Source of the DNA: Opisthorchis felineus
Lineage: Eukaryota; Platyhelminthes; Trematoda; Opisthorchiida; Opisthorchiidae
NCBI GenBank assembly: GCA_004794785.1
Contig: SJOL01005876.1
Span: 12,956 to 76,955, forward strand
DNA length: 64,000 bases
Reading direction: 5' to 3'
Shown one piece after another: positions 1-12,300 of the stretch (position 1 is its first letter; every line of letters begins with the position of its first letter). The notes under the pieces are model-generated. The model was not told the origin of the DNA, did no database searches, and saw only the letters and a list, made by a program, of their open reading frames with translations. The translations under genes and the position numbers were made by a program.

Positions 1-2300
1 AAGGATTCGCCTCTTCGAATACGATGAGATTATTCTACAGTCTCACACCTTTCGTGTGATCTTCTATTTCAAATGTACTCTCAGATCAAAACCCGAGTAG
101 AAATTAAAAATTCTTTTTGCGGCCATACAACCTTTTCGTAACTCTACAGCTTCGTTTAAGAACCCGACCGTGCTCTTGTAATTAGTCGTACTCTCTAAGG
201 CTAGTTCGTTAATTAATCAAATTCTCAAACGAAACTTTCTCGTTTGGTCTAATTGGTCGTTAGTTGCGGTCAATTATAGCTCGGTAGAAAATGATTCGCT
301 AATTAGGTATGGTGTGCCTTCTCTATTCACGTTTATTCGAAATGGATTACAAACCGTGCCTGTGGGCACGTACAAACGAAAACTTCAAACAAAGGCTAAA
401 CAATCCTGTTGCGATCCAGCCAGTCGAAACGCTCTATTATCCTAGTAAAGATGTGACAAACCATGTGAGCTACGTTCAGCTGCAAACTGACTCACTTTAC
501 TGCTCCGATTGAGTGCGAGTCGGTCCATTCTGACTTGACTGTTGAGCTACTCTTCCCATGAAGATGCTTCTTAGGTGAAGCGTTTCGCTAACAGAGCATA
601 CTGTGTAATCAAATAAATTTAGCCTCAATCAGATGTGACATTTGGAACCAGTGGCTGGCTACTCCTTTTGTCTACCCAATAGCAAAACCAGTCATTCAAA
701 TCGTATTACCCGCAAAATTTACCATCATTTCACGCCGTGTTTAGGGCGAATGACTATGTGAATAAATATGTTTTGTTGCTGTGCTTAGCTTGATCATTGA
801 GGCCAGCGCATATGAGAGCAAATGGGCATTTAATTGTGAACGTCCAGTATGGAATTGCCCGTCCAGAAAGCGCACGGTTGTGCCTGACAAACCAAAGAGT
901 GCATGCAACGATGTTGGCTTGGATCGGAAATAATGAATTCTAGCGCAGTTTGTCCCGTAAGTCTGTTCGAGTCATGACTTTCGGCTCCATGGAGGAGAAG
1001 ACTGACAGTCGTGAGTTAATAGCACAAATCGTCACACCAGACTAAGTTTCAGTCTCGTCGGTCATCTTCGTTGATCTACACGTTGTTTTGAATGAATAAT
1101 TTATGCGTCGATGTTCATGTACAGCTTACGCCATAATGCAGCATAGGGATTGCGTGGAATGTGTTGGATCAACCTCATTTTGTCAGCCAAGAAAAACGTT
1201 ATCGGATCTGCAAGCACCTTCTTTAGTTTCCTTCTGAATAATCAAGAAATGGGGCATTGGTGATTTCTCTGGGGATGACTCCATTTAAGTGAATTATTGT
1301 ACACATGAATAGTTCACTTATAGAGTTTGGTAATATGGTCTAAAGCATTTCCCTTTATCTATCTATTTGGTTCTTTCAAAAATATTTCCGATATTTTATT
1401 CGATGAAATAAAATCTTCTGACGATTTACAAGTGATGTTCCGACCCATATTTCTAGGGCAGATTATGCAGTCCAGATGTCCATTTGGTGGTTGTTTATCC
1501 GGTCTGCATGCGTCCAGACAAGAACGGTTCCTCTCATTGCGAAGTAACACACGGCATTTTGGCGGGAAATTCTTTGAAGGTAGTACAGGTATAACGATCT
1601 TTAGTATGTGGAACTAATGAACTACACTGTTTCTAGACCGGATCTTAATAACTTAGAAGAGTAAATGACGACCCTTAGTTCATCCTGCAGATAAACCCCT
1701 ACTGTTCTACGTGTTTGATGATTTTCAAATCATCTGTCTATTTCGCGTTCTACGGGACAGGTAGTATTCGGATCCTCCGGCCGCGTACTTTACTGCAGCC
1801 CTGTCAACTCTTTTGTGTACGGCTGGTGTGTAGTGCCGCAATATTCGAGGATTCCATACAAATGAAATTGTCGCGGACAGAAGAAACTCAGATAACTTAT
1901 GGAATTTTGCTTGCGCGGCAAAGTTTTGACGTACTTGAGTCAGCGTTGAAAAGTTGAGTAAGCCCCAGGAGTGTTATTAGCCTTACCAGCAGGAAAGAAA
2001 ATATGACAGGCTATTACCGTCTCCAAGCCTATTTAAAATCCCCTAACAAAGGAAGCTGTCTTTTAATCAAAAAAGATTTTTGCATCTATATTGTTCTTGT
2101 CATTCGACCAAACATGTGCAGCTTTTTCCGACTGGATGCATTCATTTGAACAAGTGGAGACGAGAAGCCATAATCAGTGTTTTTCCCGATTCCGGTTCTT
2201 CGCTCATCCCTTCAAGTGACACCTACGCTTCTATCATAGTCTCCAGCGCAGATGTTTACGGCTGAACATCAACACACCGAAACATCAACAGTAGATATCG
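1..2300. repeat. Module A of tandem unit 1 (non-coding)
   Basis: This stretch matches unit 3 (about 26.95-28.9 kb) and, more patchily, units 2, 4 and 5. Shared anchors include the stretch around 240 related to CTAATTGGCCATTAG (also at 15525 and 27025), the segment at 310-535 (compare 27090-27305), the segment at 600-770 (compare 51800-52000 and 39120-39230), the segment at 1380-1460 (compare 28170-28240) and the segment at 1770-1870 (compare 28440-28540). Open frames in it are short and are not preserved between copies, so no gene is called. Confidence 0.6.
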
Positions 2301-3380
2301 ATTCCAGTGCTTTTATTGGTTCTGATTAGATGTGAGAAGCCAGTTATGTTCCGAGAACTCGCAGCTCGTGCAAGTTAAACTGCTCAATAAACTTATTTGT
2401 CCCATATTTGGATTTGCTACTCATATCCAGTGGATTGGAACAAATTTATCATGACGTACATTATTGTGACAATGGGAAAGACAGTTGCTCTAGCTGCTGG
2501 CTATCCTGTTAGAATTGACATGTGGGCATCATGCTCTTTCGTAACTTTACTATCCGGTGAAGACTCCCCCAAGTAATGCCATATGGAACCAGTCATTTGA
2601 TTACCTTCTGGATGTACTGCGTGTCGTAGGATTTGTGCTAGATAATCGTGCCGAGTTATTTTTATTTTCCGAAGGATGTTTCACCAGTATAACAGACATC
2701 TGCGTTTCGTTTCTATCATTTCGTGGTAACTTCTCATAACCTGGCGTCAAGCAACCTCCTAACATGTTTCTTCATGAAAATCGGTTTCTCCGAATTTTTC
2801 CAAATATTATGTGTCTCCAGTGGTTGGGTGACACTTTAGTGGAGCCATCCAGGTTTACTCTGGCCAATTCTATTCATAGAGCAATTTGGAGGACATCAGT
2901 GACTCAATAACCTATAGGCGCATTTTCGGAGCACGGCAACTTATGCCCTTTTCACTCGTTGAAGCAATCTGCCAACTATGAACCCAGCTCACGCGTTCAA
3001 CTCTCTTGTTCGGTAACAGGTAAACATCCCCATTCAGTACGCCAGGTGAGGATTGCAACTTGCCGCGAAGTGACGAGGTTGTCAGGTGTCGAGCCTATCA
3101 GTGAGATGAAAGGTAACCCCTCATAAGGAACCACAAAATAGGCCTGCATTGCAGGCACGAAAAATATGGCAATATCAACTGAAGCAAAGTTTGAAAACAT
3201 TAGTTCCATTTCCCCCGTTCGACTAATTCAGCAGAAAGTTAAGGTCCATTAATTCGGCTTTAAACCATCGGAAACCAAACAACTGTGACCATAAAAAGAA
3301 AAAAAACGGTTGACGCAACCAATCAGACACTAAAACGACTAAAACGATTATTCTCCCTCTAAAGCACGTTAACAGACGTT
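2300..3380. other. No recognisable feature
   Basis: Only short open frames are present, and no protein family, RNA or clear repeat copy was recognised. Modules B, C and D, which sit here in units 2-4, seem to be missing or unrecognisable in unit 1. Confidence 0.4.
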
Positions 3381-6250
3381 TGCGTGCATAAGCTCTATTA
3401 TTTTGTTGCTGGTCAGCTGGACTTCAGTAAACACTGATATCTCCACGTCAAAACTCGCGCTAGGTCGGCATCCAGCTAATCCACACTTGATGAAACCGAA
3501 ATCCCAGCTTGAGCTTGCCTTGCTGATATCGACCGAGCAGCTTAATGCCTGGAGCATGTAGTAGGATCAAGCCCAGTTCTCATTTCCTGCGCACAGGTGT
3601 CCTGACATCTGAACGCTCCGTTGTTCTGGGTTTGGGTCGTCAGAATCGCAGTTCAGCCTATTGTATTGTAAGCGATGGATTAGGGCAACCACATCTCCTG
3701 GGGTCATTAGATTCATTTAGGCGAAACGTGATTTGTTGCTCTAGCTTTAGGACTTTGATTTCCTTGAACCGAAATTGAGCAAGGATACTCTAACAGTGAT
3801 TTTCTCAAGGTTTTCCATGTTGTAAGTAAGGATTTTGTTTCCTTTTTCAGTACACAATTCGACAACAACCCTCTGGATATTAAACTTGGGGTGAACTTGT
3901 AAGAAAGATGAACTATGACCGCAACTGACGAAGACCACCATTTGGAGTCACCAGGCAACGGATAGCCCCAAATAAGATGAGCGCTCTACAAGCGACAACA
4001 CTACCAGACAATTGGGTTACGGATTTGATAAGCGCCCGCCTGTGAACCAACACAGATGTCCACTGTGGGGAAACTCGGAGTTCGATGAAGCAGTTAGTGG
4101 CGCCAATACTACGATTTCAAACCATCAGCAACTTCTAACAAACAAGGATCGGACGACGGCTGACCAACCATGCTTCAATATACATTGAGGCAAGAAAACA
4201 GCCGAGCAAGCTTCTGTTTGTAAACTAATAAAACCTGTTTCTGCATTGACAAGCTGGGATTTTGTTGAGGAAATATTGCTCACAAGATGGCTTGAAACTA
4301 TTCCAAAATCTGCAATCATTTCCGCCCATGTTGGACCTACTCCACAGACACAGGTCCTGAGTATTCGTCATTTCATGTTCTACGGGAACCCAAAATCCGC
4401 CAGATACGCTCGTTTGTAAGATAATTTGTGTTTAACTGAGGTTTCCATAGAGTGATGTAACTCTTTTGTGGGTCGGTGTACACAGTGCAAATCTAAAGAT
4501 GCTGAAGTTTAAGACCGCGGATCTTTGGAGTAATGTATGGGACCCGTTAGCTGGGATGTGATGAATATTAAAAGGCACAAACTATTACGAGTACCCCTTG
4601 CAGTAAATATTTGTGATGCACCCCTATCCAGAGGACTCGGCTAAATAGAGTTGAATAGACTCGTCCTAGCAACCCAGAAATAAGGTTGTCACAAATTATA
4701 ATCTTCAGAATATTACACCATACGCCTAGGTTTTCCTATTCATTGTTTGTCAGTATGTCGGAAGTGTCCATGGTTCACTGTATAAAGAATGGTCCATTTC
4801 AAATGATGTGTAGAACGCATTTCGGTAAATTTTAAAGCACCCGTTATCAAAGACCCATCCCATGACACTCTTGTTTTCTGGTTAATCTGATAGCCGATGA
4901 GCTTTAGCATGTCCGTCCCTTCTTGTGACAAAGTAACCCTTATTGATTTCGTCTTTTTTTACTGACTTTTGAGCAGAAAATTGTGTTGCGAGCCTCCTGT
5001 TTAAGACGGACTTGCCAGATAGTGGTGACCTGAGGGCTTTGATAGGCCGGGATACTGCTGCGGTGAACAACAATACAACGGAAATAGATTATACAAACCG
5101 TATCTGGTTCAGGATGCACGTAGGTGGAAATTAGTGCAGCATTATAGAGTTGTCCCTCGCTTGGAAGTCTGTCCTTAATTCTCTTGCGATGATAGGCTTT
5201 TGTTGTAAGGAGTCATTACATGTTCACCCGCAATTAAACTGCAGAACTTTGCGGAAAAAAAACGGCAACCTTCAGTGCAAATCAATGCGGTTACAATGTG
5301 AAGTGTACGGATGTAGTACTCAAGCGGGGTTAGTGATTCTATTTGAGTAATATTTCAAAGTTTCAACGAAGAAACGAACCTTACCGACCAACAGGCTGGG
5401 GTATTTGAAATATCAGCGCCATCCTGGATTTGTTCAAAGTTAAATTCATTTTGAGCCTTTGGCAACAAAACAAAACACGAATGAATGTCGTACAGCGCTG
5501 ATGGGCAGAATATCCCTGGACAGTAAGAGGATTCAGGAAGGTACGGTGAACTAAAACCTAACCAAAATTGACAATCGGCCAAGGTATCTACAAGTAAACA
5601 GACTCTGCTTCATCATTGGCAATAAAGGAAACTAAAGTATTACGGAGAAACACGAGGATTAGAAATGCAATTGCAGAATCGGCAGCAACCGTATCTTGTT
5701 GTCCAAATAATTCTATCGACTAAATCATGCTAGAATTCCAAAAATCCGAGAAAATACACTAAATGTTAAACAAACCAGGCAACCAATGTTCAATTGATTT
5801 ATAACAACATTTGTAGACGAACGAACGCTTTATATGTCTTCATGGTGCAGAAGACTGAACAACTTCGGAAAGACTTACCGAATGCGAAGTCATTCCTGGT
5901 CAGCCTCTTAAGCCGAGTATCTTCTATTTTTCGCAGTCACTTCGGAGCGAAATGAACAAGCATTGGTTTACCAGATATTTATTCTGTCGGCAAACTTCCT
6001 TGAACATCGAAGCATGAATAGGTATATAAAAAGTGCTGTAGAAAAGCGCCACGCAAAGATGCTAACATCCAAGGTACATTGCATGGAAAACCGCGGAATT
6101 TGCCAATTGCAAAGCATGCTTTGTGGCACGCGAAACGGGAGATTTTAGAAGGGAAGGAAGACCGTCCAGATTACCACAATAACAAACACCACAATTATTA
6201 TGGATGCAAGTATCTAGTGAATTGTACGCGAAATGAATTGTAGTATATTT
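3380..6250. repeat. Module B1 of unit 1 (non-coding)
   Basis: The part at 3410-3980 aligns with 55375-55930 in unit 5. The part at 4480-4730 aligns with 45260-45490 in unit 4, and 5560-5700 aligns with 45660-45800. The part at 4690-5540 is repeated locally at 7420-8370, about 92-95% identical by eye. That local copy keeps roughly 125 bp (near 7593-7720) that is missing here. Unit 5 also keeps these bases (about 56480-56610), so the loss was on this side. No conserved reading frame was found. Confidence 0.6.
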
Positions 6251-6254
6251 GGTC

Positions 6255-6400
6255 AGACTGGCGATGTGCGTTGTATGCGCATGTGCGTGCACACGTGCCC
6301 GAGGATGTGCTTGCGTGGATGCGGTGCGCGTGCGTGAAGTATGTGCGTGGTGTTTGTGCTCAAAAGTACGTGCTCCGAGGGAACGAAAGAGCTTATGAAC
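6255..6400. repeat. Alternating GT/GC (Z-DNA-like) tract 3' of ZNF-A, unit 1
   Basis: A run rich in alternating purine-pyrimidine steps (GTGC, GCGC, GTGT) lies 0.25-0.4 kb beyond the stop codon of the minus-strand zinc-finger gene. Equivalent tracts sit at the same relative place in units 2, 3 and 4 (22340-22470, 33130-33270, 46205-46335). Open frames across it are low-complexity and are not genes. Confidence 0.75.
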
Positions 6401-6636
6401 TTGTACGCATTCACCCTAGATGTGCGGTTAAGCGGACAGGGGCGACAGCCAGAAAGCGAGCACCGAGAAACATGGAACGATGAGAGATTTATGATCATTT
6501 AATGAAGACGTCACACACGGAGATTCTTCCAAATTTGAAGCAGAGTTTGCAAATATAACAGAGTAGTGCAGTACAGTATGAATCACAAGTCAGATGAAAA
6601 CCTAGGCCCAAATGAATATTGGTTTGTCGAAGTGTT

Positions 6637-7203
6637 CTATGCACTCGATTGCCTATTTTTACCTTCGTCTCCACCGTGCGCAGATTCAATATGTCTTTGA
6701 AGCCCATATGGACGACTGAAAGTTTCCCGACATAGTTCACACTGTTTCTGATAAATCCTCCTGTGCACTTGTCTGATATGTTGGGAGAGCTGCCGTTTAT
6801 GTCTGAGAAGTTTTCCACATTCATCACATGTATGGCACTGTTCGTTTCCGTGTACTAATTTCCGATGTCGTTGAAGATTAGCCCAATTTGAAAATTTTCC
6901 GCCACATTCAGGACAAGGGTTACCTTTCTCTCGTGATTCTCGGACGTGTTTACTTGGTGTTTTTAAAGGAAGATAATCTACCTGGCTTGCGTGTGCTTTC
7001 TTCTCGTGCGTTCGAAGAGCGTCTTTATGCTTGAACGAAAGCATGCATAGATTGCACTGAACATTCCGATCGGTCGAGTGGCACATTTTATGCTGTAAGG
7101 CTTTTGACATGTAAACAAATGATTTATCGCATATGGGACACTTGTAAATGCTACCAACCCGTTTTGGGTATAATGAGTTATCAGACATGGTGGTTTGCTC
7201 CAT
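6637..7203 (-). CDS. Five-finger C2H2 zinc-finger protein (ZNF-A, copy 1)
   Basis: This open exon encodes 188 residues from the first in-frame Met and is likely a nuclear DNA- or RNA-binding protein of unknown target. Five classical fingers are visible: C22/C25-H38/H42, C50/C53-H66/H71, C97/C100-H113/H118, C126/C129-H142/H147 and C155/C158-H171/H176. All have CX2C-X12-HX3-4H spacing. A 25-residue linker separates fingers 2 and 3, and a short acidic/basic tail (GGDEGKNRQSSA) ends the protein. The true coding exon probably starts upstream. A conserved AG acceptor lies at 7266-7267 in all copies and would give an exon starting at 7265 in phase 1, reading YTSNTGSVN before the Met, so the first exon is unseen. 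It differs from the copy at 8555-9121 by about 7 of 567 bases. Its family is sure; function and start are not. Confidence 0.8.
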   Translation of the reverse strand: MEQTTMSDNSLYPKRVGSIYKCPICDKSFVYMSKALQHKMCHSTDRNVQCNLCMLSFKHKDALRTHEKKAHASQVDYLPLKTPSKHVRESREKGNPCPECGGKFSNWANLQRHRKLVHGNEQCHTCDECGKLLRHKRQLSQHIRQVHRRIYQKQCELCRETFSRPYGLQRHIESAHGGDEGKNRQSSA

Positions 7204-7417
7204 TGGATCCTGGGGTACTTCGAAGTCCCGTCTCTTGTTAACCGAACCGGTATTGCTTGTATATGCTGTTTCGAGAAATCAGGGTTATGAGAGGATACAA
7301 ATTCATGATAACCTGGTATAGAAATTGATGACCTTATGCTAAAATAAGGGGCAAAATTTACTACCCCTATACGACCAAGAAATATTTCATGACTACATGA
7401 TGACCGAATGGCATGTC

Positions 7418-7418
7418 N
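7418..7418. other. Ambiguous base (n) at a duplication junction
   Basis: This is the only n in the window. Left of it ends the block 6465-7417, and right of it begins a second copy of the block that started near 4690. The same left-hand block continues unbroken past 9335 into single-copy-like module E. A lone n at this exact point suggests a scaffold or haplotype join rather than a sequencing slip. Confidence 0.85.
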
Positions 7419-7419
7419 A

Positions 7420-9335
7420 CAACTCATAATCTTCAGAACATTAAACCATAGGTCTAGGTTTTCCTATTCACTGCTTGTCAGTATGTCGGAAGTGTCCATT
7501 GTTCACTGTATAGTGAATGGTCCATTTCGAATGATGTGTAGAACGCATTTCGGTAAATTTTAAAGCACCCGTTATCAAACACCCATCCCATGGCACGGTC
7601 CTATACGGTTTACGAAGTCGATCCCTAAATTTTACAGAGTGAGGCAAAATTAACCAGCCAAGTTGACATCGCATGGACTGGTTTCTATATCAGTGTCAAG
7701 TGGTTGGCACAAGACACTCGTGTTTTCTGGTTAATCTGATAGCCGATGAGCTTTAGCATGTCCACCCTTTCTTATGACAAAGTAACACTTATTGATTTCG
7801 TCTTTCTTACTGACTTTTGAGCAGAAAATTATGTTGCGAGCCTCCTGTTTAAAACGGACTTGCCAGATAGTGGTGACCTGAGGGCTTTGATAAGCCGGGA
7901 TGCTGCTGTGTTGAACAACAATACAACGGAAATAGATTATACAAACCGTACCTGGTTCAGGATGCACGTACGTGGAAATTAATGCAGCATTATAAGCTTG
8001 TCCCTCGCTTGGAAGTCTGTCCTTCATTCTCTTGCGATGATAGACTTGTGTTGTAAAGAGTCATCACATGTTCACCCACAATGAAACTGCAGAACTTTGC
8101 GGGAAAAAGCGGCGACCTTCAATGCAAATCAATGCAGTTTCGATGTGAAGTGTACGGATGTAGTTCTCAAGCGGGGTTGGTGATTCTGTTTGAGTAAGAT
8201 TTCAAGGTTTCAACGAAGAAATAAACCTTACCGACCAACAGGCTGGGGTATTTAAAATATCAATGCCATCCTGGATTTTTTCAAAGTTAAATTCCTCTTG
8301 AGCCTTTGGCAACAAAACAAAACACGAATGAATGTCGTACAGCGTTGATGGGCAGATTATCCCTGGACAGTAAGCTAGCACCGAGAAACATGGAACGATG
8401 AGAGAGTTATGATCATTTAATGAAGACGTCACACACGGAGATTCTTCCAAATTTGAAGCAGAGTTTGCAAATAAAACAGAGTAGTGCAGTACAGTATGAA
8501 TCACATGTCAGATGAAAACCTAGGAGCGGATGAATAGTGGTTTGTAGAAATGTTCTATGCACTCGATTGTCTATTTTTACCTTCGTCTCCACCGTGCGCA
8601 GATTCAATATGTCTGTGAAGCCCATATGGACGACTGAACGTTTTCCGACATAGTTCACACTGTTTCTGATAAATCCTCCTGTGCACTTGTCTGATATGTT
8701 GGGAGAGCTGCCGTTTATGTCTGAGAAGTTTTCCACATTCATCACATGTATGGCTCTGTTCGTTTCCGTGTACTAATTTCCGATGTCGTTGAAGATTAGC
8801 CCAATTTGAAAATTTTCCGCCACATTCAGGACAAGGGTTACCTTTCTCTCGTGATTCTCGGACGTGTTTACTTGGTGTTTTTAAAGGAAGATAATCTACC
8901 TGGCTTGCGTGTGCTTTCTTCTCGTGCGTTCGAAGAGCGTCTTTATGCTTGAACGAAAGCATGCATAGATTGCACTGAACATTCCGATCCGTTGAGTGGC
9001 ACATTTTATGCTGTAAGGCTTTTGACATGTAAACAAATGATTTATCGCATATGGGACACTTGTAAATGCTACCAACCCGTTTTGGGTATAATGAGTTATC
9101 AGACATGGTGGTTTGCTCCATTGGATCCTGGGGTACTTCGAAGTCCCGTCTCTTGTTAACCGAACCGGTATTGCTTGTATATGCTGTTTCGAGAAATCAG
9201 GGTTATGAGAGGATACAAATTCATGATAACCTGGTATAGAAATTGATGACCTTATGCTAAAATAAGGGGCAAAATTTACTACCCCTATACGACCAAGAAA
9301 TATTTCATGACTACATGATGACCGAATGGCATGTC
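7420..9335. repeat. Local tandem duplicate of 4690-7417
   Basis: The segment 7420-8370 repeats 4690-5540, and 8373-9335 repeats 6465-7417. The second copy lacks the roughly 920 bp at 5540-6460, including the GT/GC tract, and joins the flanks at 8370-8373. Divergence is uneven: about 5-8% in the left part and about 1% across the zinc-finger part. That fits either a recent duplication with later conversion or two haplotypes placed in series. Confidence 0.8.
8555..9121 (-). CDS. Five-finger C2H2 zinc-finger protein (ZNF-A, copy 1b)
   Basis: This 188-residue open frame is nearly identical to the copy at 6637-7203. Visible protein differences are Cys123 to Ser before finger 4, Glu to Lys in finger 5 (CRKTF) and Gln to His in its helix (GLHRH). 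All ten zinc-binding Cys and ten His are kept. The conserved candidate splice acceptor lies at 9184-9185, so the exon may start at 9183. About 7 base differences over 567 nt mean that the pair is very young, or is one locus assembled twice across the n at 7418. Three of the base changes alter the protein. Confidence 0.75.
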   Translation of the reverse strand: MEQTTMSDNSLYPKRVGSIYKCPICDKSFVYMSKALQHKMCHSTDRNVQCNLCMLSFKHKDALRTHEKKAHASQVDYLPLKTPSKHVRESREKGNPCPECGGKFSNWANLQRHRKLVHGNEQSHTCDECGKLLRHKRQLSQHIRQVHRRIYQKQCELCRKTFSRPYGLHRHIESAHGGDEGKNRQSSA

Positions 9336-12300
9336 ATCACGCACAGTACGCTATGGAATATTATATGGTGTTCGAAAACATGTCCAAGAAATGCTCTTAG
9401 TGTTCAACCGTTAGCAGCATTGTGGATAGAGTGTAATCCTAATCATGGGTGACACGCAAGCATTTGAAATTTTTTTAAAAACTCATCTTCACACACTTGC
9501 CGCAGGAACGCTAGAACTGCATGTTTTCAGTAGAAAAAAGTGCGAGATCACACATGATGCTAGAATTTCCTGGATGCGTTCGTCGGTCAGACCCAGAAGT
9601 TAAATCCCAAAGTACAGCGTATAGAGTTCATGACATTGAATAATTCACGCTTCAGATTGGCGTCACCCGCCACGTGTGCAATACCCCATCATTTCGCTCG
9701 GTTTTCTGACCAATAAATCCACATCTTGACGTGCACAACGCACGGGACGTTACTGTACCTGTGGTTTCCGGGTTTGCGTGTGTGACAGGCAAATGCGGAT
9801 CATGTCCACAATCCTATGGTCCCTCGCGCCAGACAGTACACTGCAGCAGGCGAGTCCAGTGGTCAGGAGTGCCTATCTCATTCAGTCATCTCAGGCATGT
9901 GGGACAGACAGACCAATTTTGGTGGAACAAGCGGAACTTCCACCCAGCTGGAAGTGTATACTGACAAGCCTTTTTGGCGGAACAAATACAAGCTTGCCAA
10001 CCGAACGATCGATAAGATGTTGGCGGTCTTCATATGCAGTCATTAGGCGACGGCGAAATCTCGTCATACACTTTGGCGCCAGCAGTAAAGTGTCTTATTC
10101 ATGCGCGAACGTGAGTGCGCTTTTGCTGAAATGCCACATGTGGATTGTCATTTTCTCGTGGAACTGAGCTAAATGGCTAGGTTTGGGAGATGTGGCGGGT
10201 CCCTCTAGAAAGGATATGCACACCTTGCCAAGCCTATATCAATCTTCGTAGAGTGCATGCAAATTTTGAGGCTTTTGAGACCCTAAAACTCCACCAAAAT
10301 CTCAACGGGAAAGCCGGCAAGCATCCAGGCCAATCACGCATTCAATCAATTCCGCAACGGAATGGATAGATGAAAGTAAAACTCAAATAGCGTGAGAGCC
10401 CTTGCACGTGTTGCACTCGCACGCACTCGCTTGTTTGCAATAAAGCGGTTGTGTTCCTTATCGGTGAGTTCTTTTCCGGAGCTAGGCACTGGAGCGGGAA
10501 CGGCAGTCAGATTTAACACCTGCGCTATCGATGCACATGATCACCAAATCCACATTCATGTTGTCATGTATTGCCATGGCTGGCAGCTCTGATAAGCTCA
10601 TCTTCTCTAGCTTTGTGGGGTTAGAAACCAGGTAAGAATTACGTGACAAACCAGCACAAACTACTGTCTTCCTCGAGAAAGACCACGCCAAATCACTGAT
10701 CTGCCGTCCTGACAACCAATACAGCTTTTTTTCCCGGAAATTGATCAAAAATGCTTCCTTTCACTTCAGGGAATTTTCTGTTTTCCAATGCACAATCCCT
10801 GGTTTTTATCAGATGCCGCAGCTCTTTGACTGCGGCATTGTAGGTTCAAATACATTGCCTCGTTTTTGGTACGCTATATAGTTGGTTGTGCGGTAATTGG
10901 GGTCCATCGACGTTTCGTCTATCCAGAGTCATCGACCAGCTTGCTTTCCAGGATCTGATGAGCAGTTGACGTGACTTCATTCGCTGAGTTAACTACTTGT
11001 AAACTGCTTTTGCGAGAGAGTTAGTTTTCCTTTTGTTGTGACTGAGAGTACAGTCTCAATTACAACATCCATTTCCAAGTCTGTAACCCCCGACTGGGCA
11101 GCGACCTAATCTAGGCTATTGGAGCTGAGACATATGGATCAAATTTCTCATGCCACTGTGCACAGCTGAAAGTTTCTGAAAAGTAACGGACTTGTGGTTC
11201 CTAAATATGTTGAAGAATGTGCTTATGATTTTAATTAGGGGACACGCTGCGTGAAAGATGCTGGTTTCTCGGTATGGAATCCCATGCACTCCATCCAGCT
11301 GCTACCAGTCCGCCTTTCTGGTCTGCTTGAAACTCAGAAAACTGGGTTCCTGCTACTGAAAGTCGAATGATCATTGAGCCCTCCTACCATTACGTGGTAG
11401 AACAGGTCACGATCGACATCACTGTACGATGGATCAACCTATCATAATCTCGTCCGCCCGTGAGCAGAAAACTAAATGTCAATACCCGCGCACTGGAGTC
11501 GTTAAATGATATCTTCATTGCTTAACTTGGGTGTGGAAATGGTCTTCATGTTTGACGGGAATTTTGTGGCCTTTACTGACTAATTAGCGGCAGCTGGTCG
11601 GATAAACGCACGCCGGTTCGGCGCGCATCTAGGTAATGTTTTCCGGTTTTCTAACCACTGCCGAGCTCTGTCTCGTGTCCTCACCCAAGGCCTCAAAAAC
11701 AGCGCAGCTGTGGTTCCTAGTGATAGCTTTCATAACTCATTGTCTTGTTATTCCCAACTAGTATCCAACATTCGAGTGGTTATGTGAAGACAAGTGTTCA
11801 AGAAATTCCACCCACCGTATGATGCATCAAGTAACCAGGCCGGCCTTACCGACGGAGTGCAAATAGATCGATTTACTTCCTCCGAACTCCCCGAAATTCC
11901 CAAGAAACTCAAAGATATCGATGGTGAAACACTGGAAATCTTCAACGTTCTCACCTCCCATCTCTTAGGTTTCTGACAGACAAACTGGTGTTACGTCCAC
12001 TCTAAAAATGCTTAGGTTTGAAGGAAGCTGCAATGCTCTCCCCTATCTGCGTGTTAACATCGTTTTTAGATGAGTTACCAGGAGTGGTACACCTACCAAA
12101 TTGGGCAAGTTTGTCCATCACAATCACTATATCTGTGGGCATGAGCGTCGGGTTCGATCCCAGTCAGTCTTGCGACAGTACATTTGCCGTCGCAGTTATA
12201 AGACGCAAATCAACCCACAAGGCAAGGTTCTTTAAGTTAAATTGCTGTCTCCAGCTTGCTGAGTTCACATCCAACAATTGCTAAGTCCTCTGCGTACTCG

